In this document: positions 21,701 to 33,810 of the stretch, piece after piece
Layout: each line of letters begins with the position of its first letter
Position numbering within the stretch: position 1 is the stretch's first letter
NCBI GenBank assembly: GCA_002286715.1
Contig: NSJX01000026.1
Location: 1 to 64,000 of the forward strand
Direction: 5' to 3'
Origin: Dentipellis sp. KUC8613
Lineage: Eukaryota > Basidiomycota > Agaricomycetes > Russulales > Hericiaceae
DNA length: 64,000 bases
The notes under the pieces: generated by a model
Database searches by the model: none
What the model saw: the letters and a program-made list of their open reading frames with translations, nothing else
What the model was told of the DNA's origin: nothing
Translations under genes and position numbers: made by a program

Positions 21701-24181
21701 ACTTCTTTACTCAGTAACAATTTGTCAAGTGGTGATTTGTGCGGCGATTTTCAGGAGGACTCTCGGTGGCCCTCTTGTAGAAAGTGAATACACATGTTCA
21801 CCTACTTTTTTTTGGCAAACCTTCCGTGCATCTGCTGGTTAGGCTCGATCTCGACCTTGACGCTGGCTGTGGCTCAAAATGCTCAAACAGGGACACATAG
21901 TGGGCACGTCAAACGACTGAATGGGTCGCGTGCTCGCGAGCAACTGTTGCCGAGGACTTCTTCAAGTCACCATTCCTGCCACGCGTGCGCGCGCTCCTTC
22001 GCCGCCGAGGCCCGTTCTGTGCTCGGGCCTGCGTATGTAAGTCGATTGTTGCCTTCTTCACTTCTTGACGACCTTTCCTCATTTCCGCCGGTGCAGGTGC
22101 CCTTGACGCTGTCCCATCGGAAGCCCACCTCCTGATGATCCCGCTTCGGCGAACGCCTCGTTCCTGCTGCCATGCTTGTTCAACGCTATTCTATACGCCC
22201 CTCAACGCCGTCCCGCACACTGGCACCGCGGTGGATTTACCCTCTGTTTCCCCTCTGAGCACCGAGGAGCGTCAACTGACCCGCGATGCTGACTGAGCCC
22301 TACGCAAGCGGGGAGGCGTAATTGAAATGCTCCCCGCAATCCGCGATACTAATGAACGGCAGCTATACTCGTACTGGCACCGCGCAAGGCAGTCGGCAGA
22401 GAAGATCAAGGGCCAGGTGCAAGTAGGAACGAGCGCCAGATGACGGTATAGTTGCATCCTGCTTTATGAAAGTGATCGTAGATGGCAGCTGTCGAGCTGT
22501 GCTTTGATCCTGACGTCCATCATGCTTCAAGATTCGCGATGCATCATGCACTTGTGTGAACGCATGCGCACATCTCTGGTCAGTATGCGTGCGCTCTTCC
22601 TTCGGCTATCGGCCTGCTGACATGGACCCTGCTGCGCAGCTATGTGTAGCACTATTTTCTCGAGCATGCACGTCCCGTGTCGTGCTGCTCAGACCTCAAG
22701 CCCTTGACGTGCATGCTGTTGCATGGTACACCGGGCAGCCGCGTTGACGTCGGGTTCCGGACGGGACGCTTGACGGAATGTAGAATGTTGTGAGCCCAAG
22801 TTTGCCTACGCACGCGTGCACCAGCGACTGACACGGTCACGCCCTTCGGGTCCATAGCTGGCCTAGGAACGACGCCGGCCCAAACAAGGTCACGAACTGG
22901 TCAAGACGACTTGGATCAGCTTGAACCAGTCGAGATCGTGTCTATCTCAATTCTGGCTCCCGACACCCGGCTTCGCTGTCATGCATTAATTAATGACGGG
23001 GAATGCTCAGATCTCGTCGACAGCGCTAATCTCTCGCTCAATTGCCCCCCCTCGACGTGCTACGTACCACTTAAGTCCTCGGACGATTTCAGCTCGGCCA
23101 TCTCCGCGCACAATGTACAGTACAGTCGTGCGTGCCCTCAGGCCGTTCGCTCATAAGTGCAGTATCAGCGTCGTAATGCATCACAGCAATAAGTAACGCT
23201 TTGACAGGGATCTGGATCAGCGAATCTGCACGCTACGAGTCAATATCCATCAACAGCCATGGATCTCCAACGTCGCGTCGGCGGAGTCCTCCCATGGCCA
23301 CAGGCCAGTTGCCCTCGGTGCTCTCGGGGCCAGTGGCCTGCCCGTCACACCATCACCTGCCGAATTCTGGAACTGGCAAATATGCGGATCCACATCCACA
23401 TAGTCTATCACAGGGGGGGCCTGGCACCACGTTCTCTGCACCTCGCAGCGCTCCCGCTATTTTGGGCCGGGATACCTAAAGCCAGAGCACGAACGAGCGG
23501 CGCCGGCACAGGCCACACATGCCGCATTTCTTGTGCGGCAAGATACGGAAGGATTTGCTCATAAGGGGTCGATGCTGGGAAGATGCTTCCCGGACCGGGC
23601 GCGTGCGTTTCTCTGCCGGAGCAGCGAGCCTGCGCGCTATTCGGCTTGGCGATAGCACACCCTTACCAACCTGCGGGCTGCCGTAAGGGCGTTCTTACTG
23701 AGCGGGCCAGGTGCACCCTGCGCTGTGCTGCAATTGGGCGATGTCGTTAGGATGGAATTGGGGCTGCTGCCAGTGCCGTCACACGCTCGGCCCACGAGAG
23801 CACCGACCCCTTCAATTGTCATGCAGGTGATGACCATCAGCATCCCAGATGTGACAATACAACAAGGAGGTATCGCAAATGGGAAGGAGAGAGAAGAAAC
23901 GGTGATGTAACACTGAGAATGTACTGCTGTATCTATGTACGTATGACGACGACATATAAACAACGCAACGTACATGCAATGGACCCTGGGATATGGAAAA
24001 CCTAGTCTTGCGTAAGAGGCAACACAATACCGAGCTTACATAGGATAGCAGGGGAAAACATGGGGATGCGATATGCGATGTGACCACAATATGATGCGGG
24101 GTGTGTCCGATATGCAAGAGCACGAGGAGAGAAAGAGAAAAGAGACATAGTACCGAATGTAGGTGATAGGTAGGTGCCCCG
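18748..24181. other. Gene-poor region, about 5.4 kb
   Basis: The first 500 bp is the likely Yak1 3' UTR, with long pyrimidine tracts. From about 19.4 to 24.1 kb no frame carries a recognisable domain, a coding-like composition over any length, or splice-supported joining. Short sequences around 19.75-20.1 kb, 20.9-21.2 kb and 22.9-23.6 kb hold scattered small frames that look like chance or decayed DNA. No terminal repeats or long tandem repeats were seen. Confidence 0.4.
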
Positions 24182-25861
24182 CTAACAGAAGATCCGCTTC
24201 CACCACAGCACGAACCGCGCCCACCAGCCCCCATCCCAGCCGCCCGCCCGCTGTCGCGCACTTACCCACATCCTGCCCGTGCCGATGCGGATCTCGTCCT
24301 TGAGCGCCGAGGCTTCCTGGCCTTCCTCGATATCATTGGGGCGGCGCGAAGCGGGCGATTCTGAGAAACGTGGCAAAGCGCGGCGGGAGATGAATGTGGG
24401 GAAGACCTTGAGCAACTCTAAAATCTCAGGGTTGGACAGATCAGGCGAGGTCCAGACCCGCATATATGCCTCCTCCGACTCCTGCTGCTGGTACATGTAA
24501 TCCATGCCCATTGGCTTGAACGGGCCATCTGCTTCCGCAGGTGGAGTGATAGGACTCGGTGGATCGTCTACAGTATCAGGCGGAGAAGCGGAGAGTGGCA
24601 ATGTCGATTGGGTGGTCGAGGATGTATAGGAACGTGAAGGGGTGGGTGTATCTAAAAATGGATCACTCGGAGCTCGGGGGCGTTTCGCGTGGGTGGGGGT
24701 GGCCAGAGGCGCGGCTTTCCGACGTGCGGGGACGGGAGGCTTGGAACTCAGAGGCTGCGATTGCGACCGAGAATGTATTAGAGACCGTGCGGGGGACGCT
24801 GGGCGGGAGTTTGAATAAGAGCTCGAGGCACGCTTGGAAGGGCTTTCCTCGAAAGCCAAAACCTGTTCGCGGAAGAATGCATCAGAACGGGGCGTGCGCA
24901 CGTCGTGGTGTAGGACAAACTCACCCCTTTGAGAACGTCGATGGCTTCGAGCATGAAGTCCTTACCACTATTATTGCATGGGGCCGGGGAAAGAAGGATT
25001 AGCCTCTGCTGAAACGAGAGACGACGTCTAACGGCGAAACTTACGCTGCTTCTTGGAATACAGCATCGTCGATTTCCCATTCTATGCGGTATGGTCCCGC
25101 GCCGCCGAGCTTTCCAGGAACGACCTGGAGTCTCAAAACCGCCCAAAGACCCTCGAAGAACGGCTTGGTCCCGGGCATGCCCATGGTGCACCAGCTTCTC
25201 ACGAAGCGATCGAAACGCTCTAGGCGCTCCTTTCGCGCGAGCGGCCCATGCGGGTCCGCGCGAGAGTGGGGCATGAGAGAGGCGCCGGGAGTGGTGGCGG
25301 AGAGGTGAGCTCTGAACTCGGCGGTCCGCCGCGCGTTGACGCTCGCGTGGTACGCGGCACGGATTGAACCTTGAAGTTTCGCGTAGGGCGCACGTTGTGA
25401 CGGCGGAAGCGTGGCCAAAGTGCGCGTCATAACTCGGCCTGCTTCTTCGTCCTGATTGAAATACCTGGGAACCAAGCCAGTTGAACTAAACAAATTTGGT
25501 TGAATATGCACGGCGGAGCTCACCATTGGCGACAATGCTCCGCAAAGTCTTCCAGGTCACTCATCATCCTGGATGGAGTGGCAGACCGAGCACGCGATGT
25601 TGGCTGCGGGCTGGTTCTCCGACTCCTGGGGACACGGATCCTCGAACGACCAGCATACGAGGGTGATGTGGGTGACGTGACTCTGGATGGTGAGGTAACA
25701 GGGGGCGAGAGAGGGGTGGCCGAAGGAAGGTCGTAAAGGAGAGGTTCTGCTGTGGGGGTTGACTTACCAGCAAGCGACGACGAGCGCTTGCCAGAATTGA
25801 GGCGCAAGGGGGGAGGAGGGGGACGGCGGGGTGTTTCCAAGCGATATGAAGGCACAGACAT
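24182..25861 (-). CDS. Unrecognised 493-aa protein with Trp-rich C-terminus
   Basis: I do not recognise the family. Four exons, 25861-25524, 25464-25045, 24967-24925 and 24862-24182, join in frame with ordinary 56-76 nt introns. The N-terminal 110 residues are Pro/Ser/Arg-rich and disordered. The centre (about 111-265) looks folded: DLEDFAEHCRQWYFNQDEE, then a helical basic stretch, then WCTMGMPGTKPFFEGLWAV and YRIEWEIDDAVFQEAA. A second Ser/Pro-rich linker follows. The C-terminal 60 residues include ALPRF and finish with WDGGWWARFVLWWKRIFC, an amphipathic or membrane-binding tail. The intact exon structure with conserved-looking islands argues for a real gene. A role at a membrane is only a guess from the tail. 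Confidence 0.8.
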
Positions 25862-26832
25862 GTTGATACACACCGCTCTGTGCTGCGTTTGACCAAGAAA
25901 GTAGGTGCCCGGTTGTACTGGTTATCGCGGGGTCGGGGAAGCGCCGAACGGACCAAAAGGTGTTGATGACTGGGCCGTATGCTTCTGTGAACCGACCACA
26001 AGCACGAGACAGACAAGAAAAAGGAAAGGAAAGGGCTTGCGCGGCCCTGGACGATGCGCAGGAGAGGCTGGAGGACGCAGAGAGAAAGGTGGCACAAGTT
26101 GGTGACCGTTGCAGACGGCCACAAGGCACGTCGTCCATGCCGTTCAATTGCCGCGGCACTATATGAATTCATTAATTTTCATTACCTCCTCCGTCCCTCT
26201 CCGCCCGCCTCTTACGACTCCCGCAAATTTCAGAGAGATAACACTGTCTTGTTCACGCATACGCAGCATCGAGGAGGAGATTCGCAGCCAAAGTAGCTTT
26301 GTGCAAAGACAACAAACAGGGTCAAAGCGCTGCAAGTCGAACATGCAGTGCGCAGTAAGTATATCAAATGCACGTGCACGGCCGAGTCCGCGGCATCCCG
26401 GCAACGCCCTCTCTTCGCTCTTTGCCGACAACCTTGCTTTTCCCTTCTTGCCATTGGAGCACCTGCACTTGAGTTTCCCCGTCTAATGCCGCATGGAAGG
26501 TATGGGCCTCAACCATCCTGGCGAAATAACCGAACTCTTCCAGATCATACCAGAGTAACCGATGCCTATGAAGTTCTGATCCACCTGCTTTTGGGCTCTT
26601 CTCGAAGGCGACCGGACGTTCCTCGCGCTGGCAGCTGAGGCTGGGCAGGCGACGGCGTACGTACTGTACGTCACTACTCTTTCGGTCAGTCGCAACCTTT
26701 ATAACGTCGGATGCTTCCAGACTCGCCTGCGGGCATTAGTAGACGCCTTCTTGCGCTCTGCGGCTTATAGCATACGGGGAACCATCCACATGCGCCGCAA
26801 TTACTGTCCATCCTGTTGCCCCGCGACATCCC

Positions 26833-28160
26833 ATGAACTGCACTGTGACTGCCAATGTTTATTGCGCAGATCCCCTTTGCCCGCTCATGTTATTTTTGTC
26901 ACCGCATTTGCACCCCGGCCGGTCCGATCGCGCTCCTTGCCCCATCGCCGCGCGAGCGCCAGGTCGGCGCAAGCCGCGCGCACACGTCTGGAGGCAGGTG
27001 AGCACCCGCTCCGCGACCTCATTGGCCCTCCAGCCCCCCGAGCCGATTTTTCTTCTTCGCGTCCGTCCCCATACCGCACTCGCCAGCGATCAGTCGCCCG
27101 GGCGCAGTTCGAACCCTCGTTCGTGCCCGCGATCCAGCGTTGGGCCGCTCCCATTACGGGACCCTGCAGCCGCACCTCCCGTGGACGGTGGTCAGCAGAG
27201 CAACGTTCAGTATGGCGTCGGCGCGTATCGGTCGATTGTTTACAAATTTAATCGCGCTTGCGTTCATAGGCATCTCATTCTGGACCGTTCAGGAGGATCT
27301 GCGTATGCATATCTCATCCCAAAATCATGGCGCTCGCCACAGCATTTTGGTCTCTTATCGCGGCTTCAGCTCAAGTCTGCGACGTACCAGTCTACGACCC
27401 TCCAGATCGTGCATGTCAGATCCAGAACCCCACTGCAACGCGCCGAAATAACACTCCAACAAAGCTCGTTACCAGTCTTTCCATTCACCGATATCGGTAT
27501 CTGTTATACACCAGCCCAGTCATCCACCCAATCTCGAACACTACGCAGGCATTGGTAATACCCCCCGCCGCCACTGTCAGCAGCCCCCAGCCCCGACGCC
27601 AAGTCCGTACACCGAGCATCGCGCAGCTCCGGATCGGTCATTTGACACGTCGACTGACTGCCCGCGCGCCGGGCCACCGCGGTACCATCACGATGCGAGT
27701 CCAGTACCAGTACCAGTCCCCAGCTCCAGTCTTATGACACCCCCTCCTCCGCTACTTACTTTACTCCACTCCACACTCCTCCCGCCACCCCGCCATCCCC
27801 GCCGTCACCGCATCGGCGAGCTACACCCCGCCCGCACACAATCCATAGTCGCCACGTACCTCAAGGTGGACGCGTGCCTCGCATCACGCGGGCTCTGGCG
27901 GCATCCTCAGGACACACACAGCACCCGCACCCGCACCCGCACCCGCACCCGAACCCGCCTCCGCATCATCGCTCGCGCAGATCATCGCCCTCGATCGACG
28001 CAGACGGTGATGGCCCGTGCCTATCCCCATCCGCCGCCGCGTCGCCAGAGCCCAGACCACGCGTCGTGGTACCGGTTCTCCGCGCTGCGTCGCGATATGC
28101 ACCGCGAGATTTGTTCTGCAGCGAGGACGTTGTGCTTTGCGCTCGATGATGACTCGGACG
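26833..28160 (+). pseudogene. Possible decayed coding region, Pro/Ser-rich
   Basis: Peptide-like fragments appear on the plus strand in changing frames: DPAAAPPVDGGQQSNVQYGV near 27.2 kb, SYDTPSSATYFTP near 27.73 kb, ASYTPPAHNP near 27.83 kb in another frame, and SRRSSPSIDADGDGP near 28.0 kb. They resemble the disordered parts of a fungal regulatory protein. No domain is visible and no intron set joins them. A frameshifted pseudogene fits, but composition bias alone could also produce this. Confidence 0.25.
27922..27951 (+). repeat. Hexanucleotide repeat (CACCCG)5
   Basis: Five perfect CACCCG units, followed by a diverged unit. Confidence 0.9.
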
Positions 28161-28887
28161 TACATAGACTGGAGTCTGGGGGATTTAGACGCTTCCCCGG
28201 ATGTTCGATGTCATTGTTATCGCCGACGCCTTGTCGTTGGGACTTGGGCTGGGCTGGACCGGCGAGAAGCGGCGGCAGCAGGTGCTGCGGTTCGCCCTCA
28301 TGCGATCGTCGTGGTCGGGGTCGTGGTCGTGGTCGATCGGAGTCGGTGCCAGGTCGACGAAGTAATCGCTGATCCACTGACTCGATCGGGCGTCGAGCAC
28401 TTATGTTTATCAAGCTCAAACTCTCGTACCTCCTACCGTACGCGTCGCGTTTGATACTCTCCCCTAGTCCTGCACCCAAGCCATAACTCCAACAGCACCA
28501 CTTCCAGCACAGCAAACAGCCTGGAGATCCAGGACTCATATTACACTGGCACATCACTCGCCCTAGGCGTCCGCCCCTCGCATCACATACGAGCACATGT
28601 GCATGTGCATGTGCGCATGCCAGCCCGCAGCGTAACGCGTAAACCCGCACGACTGGGCCTGGCGCCCAAGCTCCGATCTAAGCCCGCTCGCGCTATGCGC
28701 CCGCCATACCAACAGGCTTCGGCTTCAAATAGCTTCGGCGCTTACATACTTACCCTCTGTCGTACTGACTGGTGACCGCGACTTGGTCACCCGCTCTGGT
28801 TTACTTATCTACTGGCTGGCTATCTATCAACCCGCACGCTCATCATATACGGCATACCGTCTGGGGTTGCGTATGCACTGGCAGCTT

Positions 28888-29026
28888 CATCAGCAAAACT
28901 GACCGTGCTTGTTAGCACATCGACGATCTCTCAAGAGCTTGCAAGCTCTTGAAACCTCCTTGGAGCCCCTCGGAGCCCCTTGAAAGATTGGCGATGTGCT
29001 AGCAAGCACGGTCAGTTTTGCTGATG
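28888..29026. repeat. Foldback element, 35-bp inverted repeats, 139 bp
   Basis: The left arm 28888-28922 begins CATCAGCAAAACTGACCGTG. The right arm 28992-29026 is its reverse complement with a single mismatch over 35 bp. The 69-bp centre holds a second perfect palindrome, CAAGAGCTTGCAAGCTCTTG, at 28932-28951, and a GGAGCCCCT direct repeat. No clear target duplication flanks it. It could be a small MITE, a hairpin RNA source or a cruciform-forming site. Confidence 0.85.
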
Positions 29027-30750
29027 TTCCCGTCCGGCCTCATTACGCGTCATTCCTCGCATCTCCCGTGCCTCTACGTATATACAAATGCATATGCATC
29101 GTACGTATACGCATACGCATGCACCGGGGCTAGCTTAGACCAGCAGCTTTGTATTTGTATTTGTATTGATATTGGTATTTGTATACGTAGGCGCGCTCAC
29201 CGACGTCCGTGCGCGCCCGACGTCGGTGGGCCATGCGATCCGAGTCTTGTTACGGCACGGATTCAGAAGCTGGGGGCGGAAATTCGTGGAATGCAGGTGG
29301 GTGCGATGCACGATGCACGATGCGCAATGTGGGCATGTGGGCATGTCTATATGCGTATATCGAGAGCTAGTACGGGGCGGGGTGTACTTGGTGGCGTACT
29401 TGGTTCGCTGCGGTGTTCATTAGTACTTCGCGAATGCTTCCATGTTGGCGGTGGCTAAATGCAGGACACCCTGGGCCACATTCCGCTAGCTGACGTCCTG
29501 TTCCTACTTACAGCGCGGTGCACAAATGCAACATCCAACGAATGAATCATTATCATTATCATTAATGTGGCCATGACGCAACGCCTGCAGGCTCAGCGCT
29601 AGCGAGCGCTATTCAGTACTATGTCCGACATTCGGCATTCCCGTTTCTGCGTGCCCGATGATTTGAATAATCATATCACTCAGGCTGGGTGCGTTAGACA
29701 TAGCCTCTCCATTGTCCCAGGGCGCGCTGGCGCCACATAGGATTACCGCGCCTATTTTACATGTACACGTATGTCGAACAACCTTCTTACTTCAGAGTTT
29801 TATCTGATATGGTATGTATGTACGCTTTCGTCCGCTCCATACGCCGCGGCACACTGAAGATCGAAAACTCGAAATGCACAGCACAGGCTCAGAGTTTCGA
29901 ACCGTCGCATTCGAAGCCACACGTATGCATATGTACGCCGGGTGCATTATGACACCCCCAAACCCAAAACGCCGACCCGTTCTTGAGCTTTAGCTTTAAT
30001 GTTGACGCATCCAGCATTAAGATTTCATATACGCTCGCGGGGCTCCTCGGCGGCGGCGTCTTCACCCTTCTCGAGCTCATTAACGTTCGTCTTCACATGC
30101 CCGCAGCGTTCTATTGCACCCCCATACCCCACAACGCGTGTTATGTTACAGTCTTCTGTTTCAGGATCACGTACGCGCTACATACAGGGACGCCGACAAC
30201 ACCAACCGCGACAGCAGTACCCGTACCGCGTTACGTATCCGTGTCGTTGCGTCATTCCCACCCGACCCGCGACTGTCAACCGGTGACCAGCACCCTTCAA
30301 ACAGCCATCCAAACGCACCCTGATCATGATCACGAAGCTGACCAGGAGCCTCATTGACACACCGTTCCCGCCCTATCGCACTGCACCCGGATCGGGAGGG
30401 TGCACAGTTTGCCGAACGTCCGCGTCGTCGGCGTCCTGGTGCAGAATAGTAACCGCAGCACCACCCGCACGAGCACGAGCACGATCATGAAACGCGTCGC
30501 CTGACTTGACAATGACTCGCGCACGGCACACGGCGTGACGCGGGCGACAGGGCGGATCCCCGAGAGAGGCACCTGGCGGAGAGACGCAGATAAGGCGCAC
30601 GCGTATGCGCAGCTCGCCGGGAGTGGAGTCGACGTGTACGTATAGTGTGTAGCACGAAGCACCGTCGACGTCCATGCAATTGCCATTGCCACATCCGACT
30701 CGGACGCGATGCAAGGTACCCGGTCTGCCATGGAGCGCCCCTCGATCTCG

Positions 30751-30780
30751 AGTTTGAGTCTGAGTCTGAGTCTGAGTGTG
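30751..30780 (+). repeat. Short tandem repeat (GAGTCT)n, imperfect
   Basis: About four GAGTCT/GAGTTT units run into GAGTGTG. It is one of several simple repeats in this intergenic region. Confidence 0.7.
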
Positions 30781-31616
30781 CATATCGGCAACCGCACAAG
30801 TCCAATCGCCAGTCGCCGGTCACCTAGTCACCAGTTGCCGCTTGAGGTTGTCAGCCCAGAGATGGCCACCGTCGCGTCACCGCCCATCGATATTGCAATA
30901 TCGCAAAATTGCCCCGCGTCCACGTCCATGTCCATGTGCGCCGTGCGCCGTGTGCCGTGCAGGCAGCGGATCGGGATCGCGGATGCCTAGCGAGCCGAGC
31001 CGATAAGTATCTCGTCCCGTGGGTGCGCACGAGGCACGCACGGTGGTCGTCGGTGGCCACTCGCTGGTGCAGGATATGCAATGAGTAAGTATGGGATCTG
31101 GAATATGGGAAATGCGAAATGCGGGGCTTGATAGCAGCACATGGCGTGCCCGTGGACCGTGCCTGCGCTGATGTCCCGCAATCTCAATCTCAATCTCAGG
31201 CGCACCGCCTCGCGGGGCTGCAGGCAGGCACCGACACGCAACGCCAGACGCGAGACGCGGCGCATAAGGCTTGGGACTTGAAACTTGAGACGCGAGATAC
31301 GATATGAGAGATGCGAGATGCAAGAGGGAGAATGCGGACGGTGATACTGATGATGATCATCGCTGCGAACCACCCAAATCCAAATCCAAATACGTATCAC
31401 GACGGCCTGTCAAAGCACGTCCGCCAAACAAGGACGTCGACGCAGCAGCACCCGCCAGCGCGATCGGTAAAGAACAAGTCCACGTCCGGTACTCGGTGTT
31501 CGGAGAAGGACGCTACACGCATCAGCGGGCCTGCCTTTGCCCCCCCGTCCATCAGTGCGGCCGACGAGCACATCACCGACGCATATTGGCGCAGATGCGC
31601 ATATACCGTATCACTG

Positions 31617-31631
31617 AAAAAAAAAAAAAAA
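31617..31631 (+). repeat. Poly-A tract, 15 nt
   Basis: Fifteen consecutive A residues in otherwise GC-rich DNA. It could be the tail of an old retroposed sequence, but no coding remnant is recognisable upstream. Confidence 0.85.
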
Positions 31632-32063
31632 CCCCGCTAGCACCACCAGCATTGGCAGAGAAGCACGCCGACGCGCCGCCGCGCAAGACCTATAGTAGTT
31701 CATCAAGCTTCAAGTGCAGCGCGGGCGTCGGCAGTGGCAGATACTCAAACTAGAGCCGCCGCATCTTTTGCCCCCGCGGGCCGGCGGATGGCAGATGGCA
31801 CATATGCGGAGCACCTGCACAGTTCGGCAGGTGCCAACCATAAGCTGCCAGCCACAACGCCAACGCCAACGCCAACCCCCATCCCGAACTCCCAGCGCGC
31901 ATGCGCGCGCACCGCCGATGCCACCAGCCTGTCCGTGTGTCAGCGCACAAAGCAGGCAGATGTGCACACGGGCCGCGCGGAGCACATGGTGCAGGCGGGT
32001 GCGTGGCACCACGCCCGCATCGGGAGGCGGGGCAGCGGGCGAGCGTGCGGGAAGCGGGAACGG

Positions 32064-32090
32064 GGGACAGGGAACAGGGAACAGGGAACA
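32064..32090 (+). repeat. Tandem heptamer (GGGAACA)3
   Basis: GGGACA is followed by three GGGAACA units. A simple repeat with no other feature. Confidence 0.8.
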
Positions 32091-32342
32091 GCTGCCGCTG
32101 CTGCGCAGGAGCTCGGAGTCTCTGTGCGCGCGGGAGCCGCGCCGCCTATCGTGGACGCGCGGCCGGGACGCGCGACGGGAGACGGGGGGCTGAGGACCGT
32201 GGCAGAGCGCGGGGGTGAAGCGATTAGCCTGCCTGCTTCTGAATCGCGGCGACGCGAATTCGAAGCGGGCTCGATTCGAAGGCGGCGGGTGCGGTGGGCC
32301 AGGACCGTAGCCGTAACGGGCGTGCGCGATGTGGAATATGTG

Positions 32343-32370
32343 CGCACGCACGCACGCACGCACGCACGCA
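32343..32370 (+). repeat. Tetranucleotide repeat (CGCA)7
   Basis: About seven CGCA units. Alternating purine-pyrimidine DNA of this kind can adopt Z-form, which is general knowledge and not shown here. Confidence 0.85.
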
Positions 32371-33810
32371 TGGGGGCGCCGGGGGAGGCACGGCGCGCGG
32401 GCCAGGGTTGCCTTTGCGAGGCGCTTCGCGGTGGGAACGGAGGCAGATTGCCTTTTCGTGTGCGCGCGATCCGGGGTTGGTGCGCCCTTGGGGCCGAGAA
32501 TAGGCTCGGTGGAGGAGAGATTCGCGTGCGAGTGCCTAGCGGGCTCGAGGCGGGGGCAAAGAGCAGCAAGCGGATCGAGATTGCGGATTGCGGGGGCGGT
32601 CGAGCGCTGGACAGGGCGGGCGATGGCAGTCGCTGGCACCGGGTGTGGCAGACAGACGTGGGTGGTGGATGGGGATGGAGGGTCAGGCTGCGGAAAGCCG
32701 ACGGAGACGATCAGTCAAGGAAGAGGAGCGGGGATGGGATTGGGCTGGGGGCGGGGGACGGTAGCAAGTAGAGATCCGGGTGACCGAGCGCGTTGGGAGC
32801 GGGGAGCATGTGGTGGATGTCGAGGGGGATGCCGTCATGTCTGGCGGACGACATCTGGAACTGAATGGGGTCGGCGACGGCCGCAGCGAGGTTTTTCCTC
32901 TGCGGTTGAGTCAGCAGGAGCCGAAGGCAAGTCAAGGCACGGGGGCAGTCGAACAGGGAACGGACGCAGGCGCACGCACGGTTCGTTCACGATGGAAGAG
33001 CAACGCTTAATTGGCGCGTGTGCCTATCAGAACTGGGATGCCGTAACGCAACCGGGCATGGACTAGCCAGAGACTGGACATGGAAATGGTCAGACTTGGG
33101 TCAGACCGCGGACTTATGCCGAGGACCGACTGACCGTGGGGACAAGCTCCCGGTCCGTTGCTGCTGGTTGGAGAATGGAGCGCGCGCGACAAGCCGGGGG
33201 GATCTGGATCACGGCGAGAGACGGTGGACGATGGTGAGCGATGTAACCGGCGGCGATGGGGATGGGGAGGGGGAGGGGATGGAGGGTGTGTCGAGGGAAG
33301 GAGGGAGAGGAGGAGGGGATGGCTGGGACAGATGGACAGACGCCACAAGGACGGGTGATGGAATCGGGAGAACGGGAGCAAAAAGGGAGGAGGAGAGTGG
33401 AGAGAAGAGAGAGAGAGGGAGAGGGAGGAGGGAATAAAGTTCGGGTGAAGGAGAGGAGGAAGTGTTACCAGTGTTTCGGGACTTAGGCACAGCGTCTGTG
33501 ATTAGAGATGGCGAGTGGAGGAGTTGGTTGTGTTATAAGTCCTTGAATCGCTCGCTGAGTGAGCCCACCCGTGTCCGTCCCCCGAGTCTGAATCCCGTCC
33601 GCTGCAGCTGCGTTCCCCGCAGTCTACACCGCCTTTGAGCCCGTAAGTCTCCTTTCCTTGTGCCTGCTATATAACTCCCGTCCAATCACCTGCCCGTCTC
33701 CGATCGGCCATGTGCGCCTTCTTCTCCCTACTTTAGTCGTCGTCCCTCTTATCGTCCACTCCATCCTCTGCCCTCGCTCATCTATCCTCCCAGCTGCCAC
33801 CACCTCGTCC

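Larger units (their letters stand above)
25862..33810. other. Nearly 8 kb intergenic, simple-repeat rich
   Basis: This lies between divergent starts of the 493-aa protein gene and the CSL gene. It contains many simple repeats (listed separately), a foldback element at 28888-29026, a possible decayed coding stretch at 26.8-28.2 kb, and a purine-rich tract at about 33.24-33.44 kb. Long frames at 31.7-32.8 kb exist on both strands at once, which is an artefact of high GC. The last 200 bp before 33811 is pyrimidine-rich and is the likely CSL promoter or 5' UTR. Confidence 0.5.

Noticed and set aside
31710..32771. Frames of over 300 codons on both strands at once
   Set aside because: They overlap each other on opposite strands in high-GC simple-repeat DNA, show no domain, and are rich in Arg, Pro and Gly as expected from composition alone.
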